DNA of 64,000 nt from Amycolatopsis orientalis DSM 43388 (lineage in GTDB: Bacteria; Actinomycetota; Actinomycetes; Mycobacteriales; Pseudonocardiaceae), in NCBI RefSeq assembly GCF_000411975.1, contig NZ_ASXG01000072.1:62001-126000 (forward strand), read 5' to 3'. Both the position numbers and the translations under genes were made by a program. Numbering within the stretch: the stretch's first letter is position 1; every line of letters starts with the position of its first letter. The notes beneath the pieces were generated by a model that worked only from the letters and a program-made list of their open reading frames with translations, was not told the DNA's origin and did no database searches. Below, piece after piece: positions 53,308 through 61,763 of the stretch.

Positions 53308-53909
53308 TTCGCGCCGAGCATGCGGAGGACCAGTTCGCCGTACTCCTTGCCGAGTTCGACGGGCGTCTGCCGGGTCCGTTCGCTGTACCAGCGCGCGACG
53401 TCGACACCCAGCGAAAGCACGGCCCGCGCCGCGATCCCGACGTCGCTGACGGTGAACGCGCCCGACTCGACCCCCTCGGTGATCACCTCGCGCACGCGCT
53501 GCTCGATCTTGCGCCGAAGCTGCGCGACGACCTGGTATTCCTGCTCTGGCAACGCATTCAGCTCGTACTGCACGACCCGCGCGATCGTGTGCCGCCGCGC
53601 GTGCCAGGCGACGAAATCCTCGACCAGCAACCGCATCCGCTCCACCGGATCGGTGACGCGCCCGAGCACGTCCTCGACGAGGGCGAGCGTCTGCTCGTGC
53701 CCGTTGCGGCTGATCGCGAAAAGCAGCGCGGCTTTGGAGGGAAAATGCACGTACAGCGCGGCCGGGCTCATCCCCGCCGCACCGGCGATGTCCCGGGTAG
53801 TGGTGGCGTGGTAGCCGCGCTCGGCGAACGACTCCACCCCGGCGAGCATCAGCCGGCGCGCGGTCTCAGGCTGCACGTCGGGCCACAGGTCGGCCGAGAG
53901 CGTGGTCAT
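53304..53909 (-). CDS. TetR-family regulator
   Basis: 201 residues from ATG 53909 (GAGGAGG 10 bases upstream); the longer frame adds an unlikely arginine-rich stretch. HTH: ARRLMLAGVESFAERGYHAT, RDIAGAAGMSPAALYVHFPSKAALLF. The C-terminal domain (EDFVAWHARRHTIARVVQYELNAL, SLGVDVARWYSERTRQTP) is like those of KstR2-type regulators of lipid or steroid breakdown. It converges on the oxidoreductase with a four-base overlap. A dyad 58 bases before its start suggests self-control. Confidence 0.88.
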   Translation of the reverse strand: MTTLSADLWPDVQPETARRLMLAGVESFAERGYHATTTRDIAGAAGMSPAALYVHFPSKAALLFAISRNGHEQTLALVEDVLGRVTDPVERMRLLVEDFVAWHARRHTIARVVQYELNALPEQEYQVVAQLRRKIEQRVREVITEGVESGAFTVSDVGIAARAVLSLGVDVARWYSERTRQTPVELGKEYGELVLRMLGAN

Positions 53910-53966
53910 CCGGCGATCCTCCTCAAGTCCCGCGCCGGCCGGTGAGTCCGCCCGTCGTCTGTCGAG

Positions 53967-53984
53967 TGTAAGCGCTCGCTCAGT
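53967..53984. promoter_or_regulatory. Candidate autoregulatory site of the TetR gene at 53304
   Basis: TGTAAGCGCTCGCTCAGT contains AGCG-CT-CGCT (53971-53980) with flanking T and A, like the TGAGCGAGCGCT sites of fatty-acid-linked TetR repressors. Confidence 0.4.
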
Positions 53985-54452
53985 GAAGGAATCCAGGGAC
54001 ACATCTGGTATTCAGGGAGGGAATACCGACAAGTGTAACTAATCGGACGCACGCTGGGGGTCGACGATGACTCGCCTGGCGGCGGGCGCTCGGGTCGGGG
54101 CCGCGAGTGCCCGCACCGCGTCGACCGGCACGGTTGTATCCGGGCTGGCTGGCTCGCCCGACGGGTGTCGACAAATCCTCTCCAGTCGCGTGAGGCGCGT
54201 CAGGCGGCGAGCGGGTGCGGCTCGCCGGTGAGTGCCGCCAGAGCGGTGGCGATCTTCGGAGCGGTTCGTGGCGGTCGGTGACTGAGCGCTCCGGGCCCGC
54301 ATGCAAGATCGAAGGCCGCCAGCGAAACCCTGAAACTAGCGGGAATCCCTTGGCGGGCTTTGGGTTTCTGGTGTGCGCCATCAGCGCTCGAACCCCGAAC
54401 CCGTCGGCTGAGAGAGCTGGTCCTGGACGCGGAGCGGCAAAGGACCTACAGT
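53985..54452. other. Intergenic stretch without a supported gene
   Basis: About 470 bases between the tetR promoter and the transporter promoter. A short frame ending RTRRLRELVLDAERQRTYSL before TGA 54459-54461 has a protein-like look, but its upstream part does not match anything I know and has no start signal. It may be the tail of a lost gene. Confidence 0.45.
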
Positions 54453-54465
54453 CTGGTCTGACCAG
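54453..54465. promoter_or_regulatory. GntR-type operator site 1 (transporter promoter)
   Basis: CTGGTCTGACCAG is a perfect dyad of FadR/GntR form (TGGT-N3-ACCA) 38 bases before the transporter start. It matches site 2 at 58701 in 13 of 16 aligned bases, including the trailing AGTA. Confidence 0.65.
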
Positions 54466-54502
54466 TAGCTAGGTAGATAGCTCGGCCTTTCATGGAGGCA
54501 CC

Positions 54503-55819
54503 GTGACCAGAGTCGCCCGGGCAGCGTCGCCCGCGTCGGAGGTCTGCACCGCGCCGAGCGCTCGACGCGCTGTCTTGGCCGGCGGCATCGGCAATTTCAT
54601 CGAATGGTTCGACTACGGGGTATACGCCGCGCTCAGTCCGGTCATCTCGTCGTTGTTCTTCCCGAGCCACAACGGCGTGGCCTCGACCTTGTCGACCTTC
54701 GCCGTGTTCGGGGTCGGCTTCGTCGTGCGCCCGCTGGGCGGCCTGTTCTTCGGGCAGCTCGGCGACCGGCGCGGCCGGCGCACCGCGCTCGGGCTGGCGC
54801 TGATCATGGTTTCGCTCAGCACCGTCTGCATGGGCCTGCTCCCGACCTTCGCGAGCGCCGGCGTCGCCGCGCCGTTGCTGCTCCTCGTGCTCCGGCTTGT
54901 CCAGGGCTTCTCGGCCGGCGGCGAGTTCACCGGGTCGGCCACGATGATGATCGAGAACGCTCCCGCCCACCGCCGCGGCTGGATTTCCAGCTGGCAGCAG
55001 TTCAGCGTCATCACCGGCACGCTCGCCGGTGTCCTGATCGTCACCGCGATCACCAACCTCGGCTCCAGCGAACTGCTGACCAGCTGGGGCTGGCGCATCC
55101 CCTTCCTGGTGGCGCTGCCGCTGGGCGCGGTCGGTTTCTACATCAGGTTCCGGATGGAGGACACCCCGCATTTCGAGGCCCTGCGCAAGACCGGCGACAT
55201 CGCGGAGAAGCCGACCCAGGAAGCGGTGCTGACCCAGCGCCGGGCGATGGTGATCGCGTTCTTCTACACCGCGCTGCCCAACATCGGCTTCTACACCTTC
55301 CTGACCTACACCCCGACGTTCCTGCGCAACGAAGCCGGTTTGAGCCTGGGCAAGGCCTACCTCGTCAACGTGATCGGCACCGTCCTCTACGCGCTGTTCA
55401 CGCTGTTGGTCGGGCGGCTGTCGGACCGCTTCGGGCGGCGGCCGATCCTGATCACGCACGCGGTCGCGTTCTTCGTGTCGGCGATCCCGATCTACCTGCT
55501 GATGTCGCGCGGTTCGTTCCTGGTGGCACTGGCCGTGCAGGTTCCCGCGATGCTGATCATGTCCTGCTACTCCGGGCCGGGCACCGCGGGCATCACGGAA
55601 ATGTTCCCGACCCGGCTGCGGTATTCCGCGATGGCGTTGCCCTACAACCTGAGCTCGGCGCTGTTCGGCGGCACCGCCCCGTTTATCGCGACGGCGCTGA
55701 TCGCCTGGCTGGGCACGCCGATCGCTCCGGCGTTCTGGGCGATGCTCGCGGCGATCCCGACCTTCATCGTCTACGTCCGGATGCGGGAGACCGCCTTCAG
55801 TTCGCTGCAGGACCGATGA
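54503..55819 (+). CDS. MHS-family MFS transporter (metabolite:H+ symporter)
   Basis: 438 residues from GTG 54503 (GGAGG upstream). Twelve membrane helices. The MHS hallmark is NFIEWFDYGVYAALSP near the start; the MFS loop motif follows as GQLGDRRGRRTALG and again as GRLSDRFGRRPILI. MHS members import organic acids, osmolytes or betaine-like solutes. It is first in a four-gene forward unit, overlapping the SDR start (ATGA), and carries the operator in its promoter, so it should bring in the cluster's substrate. Confidence 0.93.
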   Translation: MTRVARAASPASEVCTAPSARRAVLAGGIGNFIEWFDYGVYAALSPVISSLFFPSHNGVASTLSTFAVFGVGFVVRPLGGLFFGQLGDRRGRRTALGLALIMVSLSTVCMGLLPTFASAGVAAPLLLLVLRLVQGFSAGGEFTGSATMMIENAPAHRRGWISSWQQFSVITGTLAGVLIVTAITNLGSSELLTSWGWRIPFLVALPLGAVGFYIRFRMEDTPHFEALRKTGDIAEKPTQEAVLTQRRAMVIAFFYTALPNIGFYTFLTYTPTFLRNEAGLSLGKAYLVNVIGTVLYALFTLLVGRLSDRFGRRPILITHAVAFFVSAIPIYLLMSRGSFLVALAVQVPAMLIMSCYSGPGTAGITEMFPTRLRYSAMALPYNLSSALFGGTAPFIATALIAWLGTPIAPAFWAMLAAIPTFIVYVRMRETAFSSLQDR

Positions 55820-56568
55820 ACCGGCCAGCGGCGATCGTGACCGGCTCGTCGTCGGGCATCGGCCGGGCGTGCGCGGTCGAGCTCGCGCGCAGCGGCTGGG
55901 ACATTGTGGTGCACGGGCTCGGCGACGACGCTGCGCTCGCTGAGGCGGCCGACGACGTCCGGGCCGAAAGCGCGGAGTGCGCCGCGGTAGCCGGTGACGT
56001 CGCCGATCCGGGCACCGCCACGGCTCTGGTCGCGACCGCTGAAACGCGGTTCGGCCGGCTCGACGGAATAGTCAGCAATGCGGGTGCGGGCCTGACGAAA
56101 CCGTTCCCTGATGTGGCAGACGAGGACTGGCACGGGTTGTTCGAGGTGCACGTCGCCGCCGCCGCCCGGCTGCTCCGGCTGGCCCGGCCGCTGCTCGCCG
56201 TCCGGGGCGGAGCGGTCGTGGGCATGTCGAGCTTGGCGGCTGGGCAAGCGCTTGCTGGACGGACCGGTTACGGCTCGGTGAAAGCAGGGCTCGAAGGGCT
56301 GGTCCGGCAGCTGGCCGCCGAGTGGGCAGGGCAGCGCATCCGGGTCAACGCGGTCGCCCCAGGCACCATCCGGACTCCGTTGGTGGAGCGCAACTTCGCG
56401 CGCGGGCTGCTGGACGAGGAAGCGGTGCTGAACCGGACGCCGCTCGGGCGGCTCGGGTACCCGAGCGAGATCGCGACCGTCGTGCGGTTCCTGCTTTCCG
56501 CGGATTCCTCTTATGTCACCGGGCAAACTCTCGCCGTCGACGGCGGCTGGTCGATCTTCGGCGGGTAA
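55816..56568 (+). CDS. Short-chain dehydrogenase/reductase
   Basis: 250 residues. Classical SDR: cofactor motif VTGSSSGIGRA, IVSNAGAG, a catalytic Ser-Tyr-Lys set (GMSSLAA and Y-GSVK in GYGSVKAG), the VNAVAPGTIRTPL segment, and a C-terminal SSYVTGQTLAVDGGW. It oxidises an alcohol or reduces a ketone with NAD(P). It is translationally coupled to the transporter, so it likely acts on the imported compound or an early product. Confidence 0.92.
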   Translation: MNRPAAIVTGSSSGIGRACAVELARSGWDIVVHGLGDDAALAEAADDVRAESAECAAVAGDVADPGTATALVATAETRFGRLDGIVSNAGAGLTKPFPDVADEDWHGLFEVHVAAAARLLRLARPLLAVRGGAVVGMSSLAAGQALAGRTGYGSVKAGLEGLVRQLAAEWAGQRIRVNAVAPGTIRTPLVERNFARGLLDEEAVLNRTPLGRLGYPSEIATVVRFLLSADSSYVTGQTLAVDGGWSIFGG

Positions 56569-56570
56569 GG

Positions 56571-57941
56571 ATGGACGCAATGGCGACAGCGCCTGATCTC
56601 GGGTGCGCGCGATCGGCGCCGGTCGTGCGGGCGAGCCTGGACCGGATCCGGGAGCACGACCCGTTCCTGCGGTCGTTTCTCACCGTCTGCGAGGAGCGCG
56701 CGACGGCGGAGGCCGCCGCGCTCGACCGCACGGCCGAACCGGCTGGGCCCATGCACGGGATTCCGTTCTCCGCCAAGGACACCTACGACACTGCGGGGGT
56801 CCGGACCACCTACGGGTCCGCGGTCTTCGCCGGGCATGTCCCCGACGAGGACGCCCCGGTGGTCGCCCGGATCCGTCGCGCGGGCGGCGTGCTGGTCGGG
56901 AAGACGAACACGCCCGAGTTCGCGATCTACATCCGCACCCTCAACGAACTCCAGCCGGAAACCGTGAACCCGTGGGACCCGGCGCGCATCTGCGGCGGTT
57001 CCAGCGGCGGAGCGGCCGCGTCAGTCGCCGCCGGACTCACTCCGGTCGCCCTCGGCAGCGACGGCGGCGGTTCGGTCCGCATCCCCGCGGCACTGTGCGG
57101 GACAGTCGGGCTCAAACCGTCCCGGGGCGCGGTGCCGGCCGGGGGAGGTTTCATCGGCACGCGGAGGTTTTCCGTCCCCGGTCCGCTGTCCCTGCGCGTC
57201 GCGGACGCTCGGGCGATGTGGGAAGCGATGCGCGGCGCGGAAATCGCCGAACGGGGCACCCGCGAGTTCGTCGACCGCGATGCCGCGCAGCGGGGTCGCC
57301 CGGGCCCGACGCGGCTCCGGTGGGTCCCGGACAGCGGGCGCGCCGCCGACCGCGATGTCGTCTGCCTCGTCCGGGCAGCCGCCGGGAAACTGGCCGAGGT
57401 CGACGGCTACGACGTCGAAGACACCGCCCTGAGCCTGGAGACGCCCCGGTTCGCGGATCCCTTCTACGACGCGATGATGGCGGACCGGCTGTCGACCGGC
57501 GGAGACCGGATGCTCGCCGACGCGGCGGCTCGACGGCTCCTCGCTCCCTATACCCGGCATCACCTGGAACGCGCGGCATCAGTGAGCGGCGCGGCCTATT
57601 CCGAGTCGCTGAGCCGGGGCGACGCCGCGGCCGACCATCTGGACCGGCTGCTGCACGACGTCGACTTCGTCCTCACCCCGACCACCGGCACGATCGCGCC
57701 GGAAGGTGCCGGCGGGCCGAGCGACGCACTGCCGGAAGACGCGCGCCGCGAACTGGTCGCGTACACGTTCCTCGCGAACTACACCGGTTATCCGGCCATC
57801 ACGGTGCCGTGCGGAACGCACTCGGGCATGCCCGTGGGCCTGCAGGTGCTCGGCCGTCCCGGTTCGGAGGATCGGCTGCTCGACATCGCCGAAGCGGTGC
57901 AACAGCACGTGTACGCGCCGCGGCTCGCGCCATGGCCGTGA
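56571..57941 (+). CDS. Amidase-signature family hydrolase
   Basis: 456 residues from ATG 56571; ATG 56580 is also possible. The Ser-cisSer-Lys triad is present: K69 (PFSAKDTYDT), S144 (CGGSSGGAAAS) and S168 (GSDGGGSVRIPA). The family hydrolyses amides, carbamates and ureides to the acid and amine. Full family length. It lies two bases after the SDR stop in the same unit. The neighbouring NodB-fold hydrolase makes a nitrogen-containing (amide, imide or ureide) substrate plausible. Confidence 0.93.
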   Translation: MDAMATAPDLGCARSAPVVRASLDRIREHDPFLRSFLTVCEERATAEAAALDRTAEPAGPMHGIPFSAKDTYDTAGVRTTYGSAVFAGHVPDEDAPVVARIRRAGGVLVGKTNTPEFAIYIRTLNELQPETVNPWDPARICGGSSGGAAASVAAGLTPVALGSDGGGSVRIPAALCGTVGLKPSRGAVPAGGGFIGTRRFSVPGPLSLRVADARAMWEAMRGAEIAERGTREFVDRDAAQRGRPGPTRLRWVPDSGRAADRDVVCLVRAAAGKLAEVDGYDVEDTALSLETPRFADPFYDAMMADRLSTGGDRMLADAAARRLLAPYTRHHLERAASVSGAAYSESLSRGDAAADHLDRLLHDVDFVLTPTTGTIAPEGAGGPSDALPEDARRELVAYTFLANYTGYPAITVPCGTHSGMPVGLQVLGRPGSEDRLLDIAEAVQQHVYAPRLAPWP

Positions 57942-57946
57942 TGGCG

Positions 57947-58684
57947 CTACGAGGGCAGCAGCGCGGCGAGCCGGGCGCGCTGGTCCTCGTCGAGCTGCCC
58001 GGCGTAGCCGTCGTACAGGGTCTGCCCGGCCAGCCGGGCCGCCGTTTCCCCGTCGCGACCGGAGATGGCGGCGAGGATCCGCCGGTGCTCGGCGATGAAG
58101 CTGTCCCGGGTCGCCGGGTCGCCGGTCTCCGGGTCGACCGCGCTCGCGACCATGTCGAGCGTCGCGTCCTGGATCACCCGGCTGACGACGGCGAGCAGCC
58201 GGTTTCCTGCCGCCTCGCGCACGACGTCGTGGAAGCTGTTGTCCGCCGCGGCGAATGCCGCCGCGTCTTCGGCGCCTTCCATGGCGCGGATCGCCTCGGC
58301 CATCAGCGCCAGCTGTTCGTCGGTGCGGAAATGCGCGGCCAGCCGGTTGGCGGCCGCGCCGGCGATCATCCGGTACTGCACGACCTCGAAAACCGGGACG
58401 CCCTCCAGCTTGACGGCACCCCGCAGCATGCGGGTCAGGCCCGGGGTGACGGTGCCGCAGACCTCCGGCCCGGTCCGGCTCCCGGAGCTGGTGCGGACCA
58501 AGCCCATGCTCTCCAGGATGCGCAGCGCCTCCCGGATCGTCGAGCGGCCGACGCCGAAGTTGTCCACCAGCGTGCGCTCGGGCGGGAGGAAATCGCCCGG
58601 GGCGTAGTCACCGGCGTAGATCGCCTCTTCGATCTGGGCGACCACCGCTTCGAAGGCCCGTGTTTTCCCGACCGGCGTGAACAT
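57947..58684 (-). CDS. GntR/FadR-family (FCD) repressor of the catabolic cluster
   Basis: 245 residues. N-terminal winged HTH (DFLPPERTLVDNFGVGRSTIREALRILESMGLV) and a helical FCD ligand domain with the metal-binding pattern D...H...H (AADNSFHDVV, EHRRIL). FCD regulators answer to organic acids. It is the only leftward gene of the cluster and sits between its two halves. Matching dyads stand upstream of its own start/the deacetylase (58701) and the transporter (54453), so it likely controls the whole set. Confidence 0.93.
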   Translation of the reverse strand: MFTPVGKTRAFEAVVAQIEEAIYAGDYAPGDFLPPERTLVDNFGVGRSTIREALRILESMGLVRTSSGSRTGPEVCGTVTPGLTRMLRGAVKLEGVPVFEVVQYRMIAGAAANRLAAHFRTDEQLALMAEAIRAMEGAEDAAAFAAADNSFHDVVREAAGNRLLAVVSRVIQDATLDMVASAVDPETGDPATRDSFIAEHRRILAAISGRDGETAARLAGQTLYDGYAGQLDEDQRARLAALLPS

Positions 58685-58700
58685 ACTGTCAACCTAGCAT

Positions 58701-58713
58701 CTGTTCAGACCAG
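58701..58713. promoter_or_regulatory. GntR-type operator site 2 (gntR/NodB-hydrolase promoter)
   Basis: CTGTTCAGACCAG, 17 bases before the gntR start and 28 before the divergent hydrolase start, is a one-mismatch version of the dyad at 54453. Confidence 0.6.
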
Positions 58714-58740
58714 TAACCGCGAAGTTCAGGGAGCGCCCCG

Positions 58741-59544
58741 ATGACCACGCCCGTCCTGCTCACCTTCGACATGGACGCCGAGCTGCTGTGGACCGCCCGC
58801 GACCCGGCCGGCGCCGCGAAGCCGGTCTGGGTTTCCCAGGGGCACTACGGCCCGAACGTGGGCCTGCCGAGAATCCTCGCCCTGCTGAAGCGCTACGGCA
58901 TCGGCGCGACCTTCTTCGTCCCGGGACAGGTCGTGGAACGCTATCCGGCGGCGATCGAGTCGATCCTGGACGCCGGGTTCGTCATCGAGCACCACAGCCA
59001 CACCCACACCTGGTCGGACACCCTCGGACGGGACCAGGAGGCCGAAGAGTTCGGCCGGGCCGCGGAGGCGATCGTCAAGGCGACCGGGCGGGCGCCGAGG
59101 GGCTGGCGGTCACCGGCGGCGGAACTGACCCCGCATTCGGTCTCGCTGATGGAGGAGCACGGGATGATCTTCTCCTCCAACCTCTTCGACAGCGACTCCG
59201 TCCACCTGCTCGAGGACGACGGGCGCACCACCGGGATCGTCGAGATCCCGTTCGCCTGGCCGCTGGTCGACACCCCGGTCTTCATGTACAGCAACCGGGT
59301 CACCGGCCGGGTGATGTCCGCGCCGTCGGCCGTGCTGGAGACGTGGACCCGGGAATTCGACGGCCTGTCGCGCGAGGAAGGCACGCACTTCATGCTCGCC
59401 ACCCACCCCCAGTTCATCGGCCGCCCGTCGCGGTTGTGGGCGCTGGAGCAGCTGGTCGAACATCTGCTGTCTTCGGGCCGGGCCGAGTTCCTCTCCTGCG
59501 CCGACTACGCCGAACGCGTCCGGCCCGGGCTGGTCGCCGGATGA
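58741..59544 (+). CDS. NodB-fold polysaccharide deacetylase / cyclic amide hydrolase-like
   Basis: 267 residues. NodB homology motifs: TFDMDAE (catalytic and metal Asp), HHSHTHTW (metal His), RSPAAELTP, and the late HPQFIGRP. No signal peptide, so it acts in the cytosol. Cytosolic NodB proteins of this form (PuuE type and relatives) open cyclic ureides or imides rather than deacetylate wall glycans. The neighbouring amidase fits that reading. It leads a three-gene unit and overlaps the next start (ATGA). Confidence 0.85.
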   Translation: MTTPVLLTFDMDAELLWTARDPAGAAKPVWVSQGHYGPNVGLPRILALLKRYGIGATFFVPGQVVERYPAAIESILDAGFVIEHHSHTHTWSDTLGRDQEAEEFGRAAEAIVKATGRAPRGWRSPAAELTPHSVSLMEEHGMIFSSNLFDSDSVHLLEDDGRTTGIVEIPFAWPLVDTPVFMYSNRVTGRVMSAPSAVLETWTREFDGLSREEGTHFMLATHPQFIGRPSRLWALEQLVEHLLSSGRAEFLSCADYAERVRPGLVAG

Positions 59545-60233
59545 CCGCCGTGGTGACGGGCGGAGCCAGCGGGATCGGCGCCGCGGTCGTCGCCCGGCTG
59601 CGGGCGGCGGGAACCGACGTCGTGGTGGCGGACCTGCATCCGGTCGCGGGAGCGGACCCGGTCGACGTGACCGACGCGGCATCTGTGCGGGCGCTGGCGT
59701 CGCGACTGGCCGGGCGGCAGGTGGAATTGCTGGTGCACTGTGCGGGCACGGTCGCGGTCGGCGCGGTCGACACCCCGTCCGAGCAGGCGGACGAGGACTG
59801 GGACCGGGCGTTCGCCGTCAACGTGAAGGCGGTGTGGACGGTGAGCCGGGCGCTGCTCCCGCTGATGGGCGAGGGCGCGGCGATCGTCGTTGTCGCGTCG
59901 GCCGCGGGACTGCGACCCATCGCGGAGATGGCCGCGTACGTCGCGTCCAAGTCCGCTGCGGTCGGGCTTGCCCGGTCGATGGCGCTGGACCTCGCGCCGC
60001 GCGGGATCCGGGTCAACTGCGTGTGCCCAGGGCTGGTGGACACGCCGATGGCCCGCGCCGCACAACGAGGCCGGTCGCCTGCCGCGCGCGACGCCGTTGC
60101 CGCGCGGCAGGGTTATCTCGTCGGTCGCGACGGCACGGCCGACGAGCTGGCCGAGGCGATCGTGCTCGCCGGGACGAACGGCTATCTCACCGGCTCGACC
60201 ATCGCCGTCGACGGCGGACGCTCCCTTCACTGA
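59541..60233 (+). CDS. Short-chain dehydrogenase/reductase
   Basis: 230 residues. Motifs VTGGASGIGAA, LVHCAGTVA, VASAAGL and the catalytic AYVASKSAA (Tyr, Lys), followed by INCVCPGLVDTP and a final TGSTIAVDGGRSLH. Asp following beta-2 (VVADLHP) suggests NAD preference. It is distinct from the SDR at 55816, so the pathway has two alcohol/ketone steps. Coupled by ATGA to the hydrolase gene. Confidence 0.9.
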   Translation: MTAVVTGGASGIGAAVVARLRAAGTDVVVADLHPVAGADPVDVTDAASVRALASRLAGRQVELLVHCAGTVAVGAVDTPSEQADEDWDRAFAVNVKAVWTVSRALLPLMGEGAAIVVVASAAGLRPIAEMAAYVASKSAAVGLARSMALDLAPRGIRVNCVCPGLVDTPMARAAQRGRSPAARDAVAARQGYLVGRDGTADELAEAIVLAGTNGYLTGSTIAVDGGRSLH

Positions 60234-60252
60234 CCTGCTCAGGAGAAACGAC

Positions 60253-61425
60253 ATGACCGCGCACGACCTCGGCGTCATCGCCGGCGACGGCATCGGCCCG
60301 GAAGTGACCGCCGCGGCGCTCGCGGTGGTGGACGCCGCCGCCGAACGGTTCGGCTTCGAAATCACCGCCACGCACTACGATTTGGGTGCCGAGCATTACC
60401 TGCGGACGGGAAGCGTGCTCGACACCGCGGACGTCGAGTGGCTGCGCGCGCACGACGCTCTCCTGCTCGGCGCGGTCGGGGATCCGCGGGTGCCGCCGGG
60501 GGTGCTGGAGCGCGGACTGATCGTCGCCCTGCGCGTCGCCTTCCGGCAGTCGGTGAACATCCGGCCCGCGCGGCTCTATCCGGGCGTGCCCAGCCCGGTC
60601 GCCGGGGTCACGCCGGAGAACTGCGACCTCGTCGTCGTCCGGGAAAACACCGAAGGCCTTTATGCCGGCGGCGGATCCACCGTGCATGCCGGCACGCCGA
60701 ACGCCACCGCCGTGCAGAACTCGATCACCACGGCGGCCGCGACGCGCGAGTGCGTCGAGTTCGCGTTCCGGCTGGCGGCCGCCCGTCGCAATCGGCTGAC
60801 GTTGTGCCACAAGACGAACATCCTGGTCGAGGCGGGCCGGCTGTGGGAGAGCGTGGTCGAGGAAGTCGGGGCGGACTACCCGGACGTCGAGCGCGACTAT
60901 GTGCACGCCGACGCGATGTGCCTGCACCTGCCGCTGCATCCCGGCCGCTTCGACGTGGTCGTCACCGACAACCTGTTCGGCGACATCATCAGCGACCTCG
61001 CCGCCACCGTGATCGGCGGGCTGGGCGTGGCCGCGGGGGCGAACTTCAACCCCCGGGGCACCGCGCCGAGCATGTTCGAGCCCATCCACGGCTCCGCCCC
61101 GGACATCGCCGGCCGCGGGTACGCCAATCCGGCGGCCGCGATTTTCTCGGCGGCCTTGTGCCTGGCGTCCTTGGGCGAACGCGACGCAGCATTGGCGTGC
61201 GAGGCCGCGACAGCGGCAGTACTGGCCGAGCTTCCAGCGCTGGCCGGGGCCGAGATGCGCGCCTCCACTGCGGAGATCGGCCGCCTCGTGGCAGCCCGCG
61301 TCGCGACCGTGAACCCCGGCGATCTGGGAGACCCGAGAGCCTCCCTGATGTCGGCGATGGTCGCCGCCCGCATGCGCACCGGCTCGACTGGGTCGGTGCG
61401 ACACGAAGTCGCGCGCAGCGAGTGA
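60253..61425 (+). CDS. Isocitrate/isopropylmalate dehydrogenase family, beta-decarboxylating
   Basis: 390 residues from ATG 60253 (AGGAGAAACGAC upstream). Family motifs GVIAGDGIGPEVT, the substrate arginines in NIRPARLYP, ENTEGLYAGGG, and the metal/cofactor segment NLFGDIISDLAATVIGGLG with HGSAPDIAGRGYANP. It resembles 3-isopropylmalate and tartrate/malate-type dehydrogenases. The usual leucine operon partners are missing, so a catabolic 2-hydroxy acid is likely. About 45 residues beyond the family core form an extra C-terminal tail. Confidence 0.88.
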   Translation: MTAHDLGVIAGDGIGPEVTAAALAVVDAAAERFGFEITATHYDLGAEHYLRTGSVLDTADVEWLRAHDALLLGAVGDPRVPPGVLERGLIVALRVAFRQSVNIRPARLYPGVPSPVAGVTPENCDLVVVRENTEGLYAGGGSTVHAGTPNATAVQNSITTAAATRECVEFAFRLAAARRNRLTLCHKTNILVEAGRLWESVVEEVGADYPDVERDYVHADAMCLHLPLHPGRFDVVVTDNLFGDIISDLAATVIGGLGVAAGANFNPRGTAPSMFEPIHGSAPDIAGRGYANPAAAIFSAALCLASLGERDAALACEAATAAVLAELPALAGAEMRASTAEIGRLVAARVATVNPGDLGDPRASLMSAMVAARMRTGSTGSVRHEVARSE

Positions 61426-61499
61426 ACGCGCAGAGCGGAGCATGCTGAAACGGGAGACCGGTGCAATCAGCGCGGACTTCCCGGACGACATTGCGCCGG

Positions 61500-61710
61500 A
61501 CTGGCTGGCTACGCGACTGTCCTCTTCAGCGGCGACTCCTTGGGCCCAGCCAGGTCGGACTCGCACGCGAGGAGGTGTTCGGACCCGTCGCCGGTGTGTT
61601 CGCCTTCAGCACCGAGGAGGATGTCGATCTCGCGAATGCCGCGAAATGGGCTTGGCAGCGTACTTCGTTACCTGTGGTGAGACCGTTGCCCAGCGCAGCT
61701 CGCTCCGTAT
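61500..61710 (+). pseudogene. Remnant of an aldehyde dehydrogenase gene
   Basis: One frame reads LAREEVFGPVAGVFAFSTEE then DVDLANAAK, the conserved segment around the nucleotide-binding glutamate of NAD(P)-dependent aldehyde dehydrogenases; after about 61645 the following family segment (GLAAYFVTCGETVAQ) continues in a different frame. The first 350 residues of such an enzyme, with the catalytic cysteine, are absent. It lies just after the cluster's last gene, so a semialdehyde dehydrogenase probably once belonged to it. Confidence 0.7.
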
Positions 61711-61763
61711 CGGCCAGGTACCCGCCGACGGAGGTCCCTTCCCCGCCTTTTGCCTGGTGGCAG

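Noticed and set aside
54215..54472. 85-codon frame before the transporter gene
   Set aside because: It crosses the GntR operator and has no start signal or recognisable sequence.
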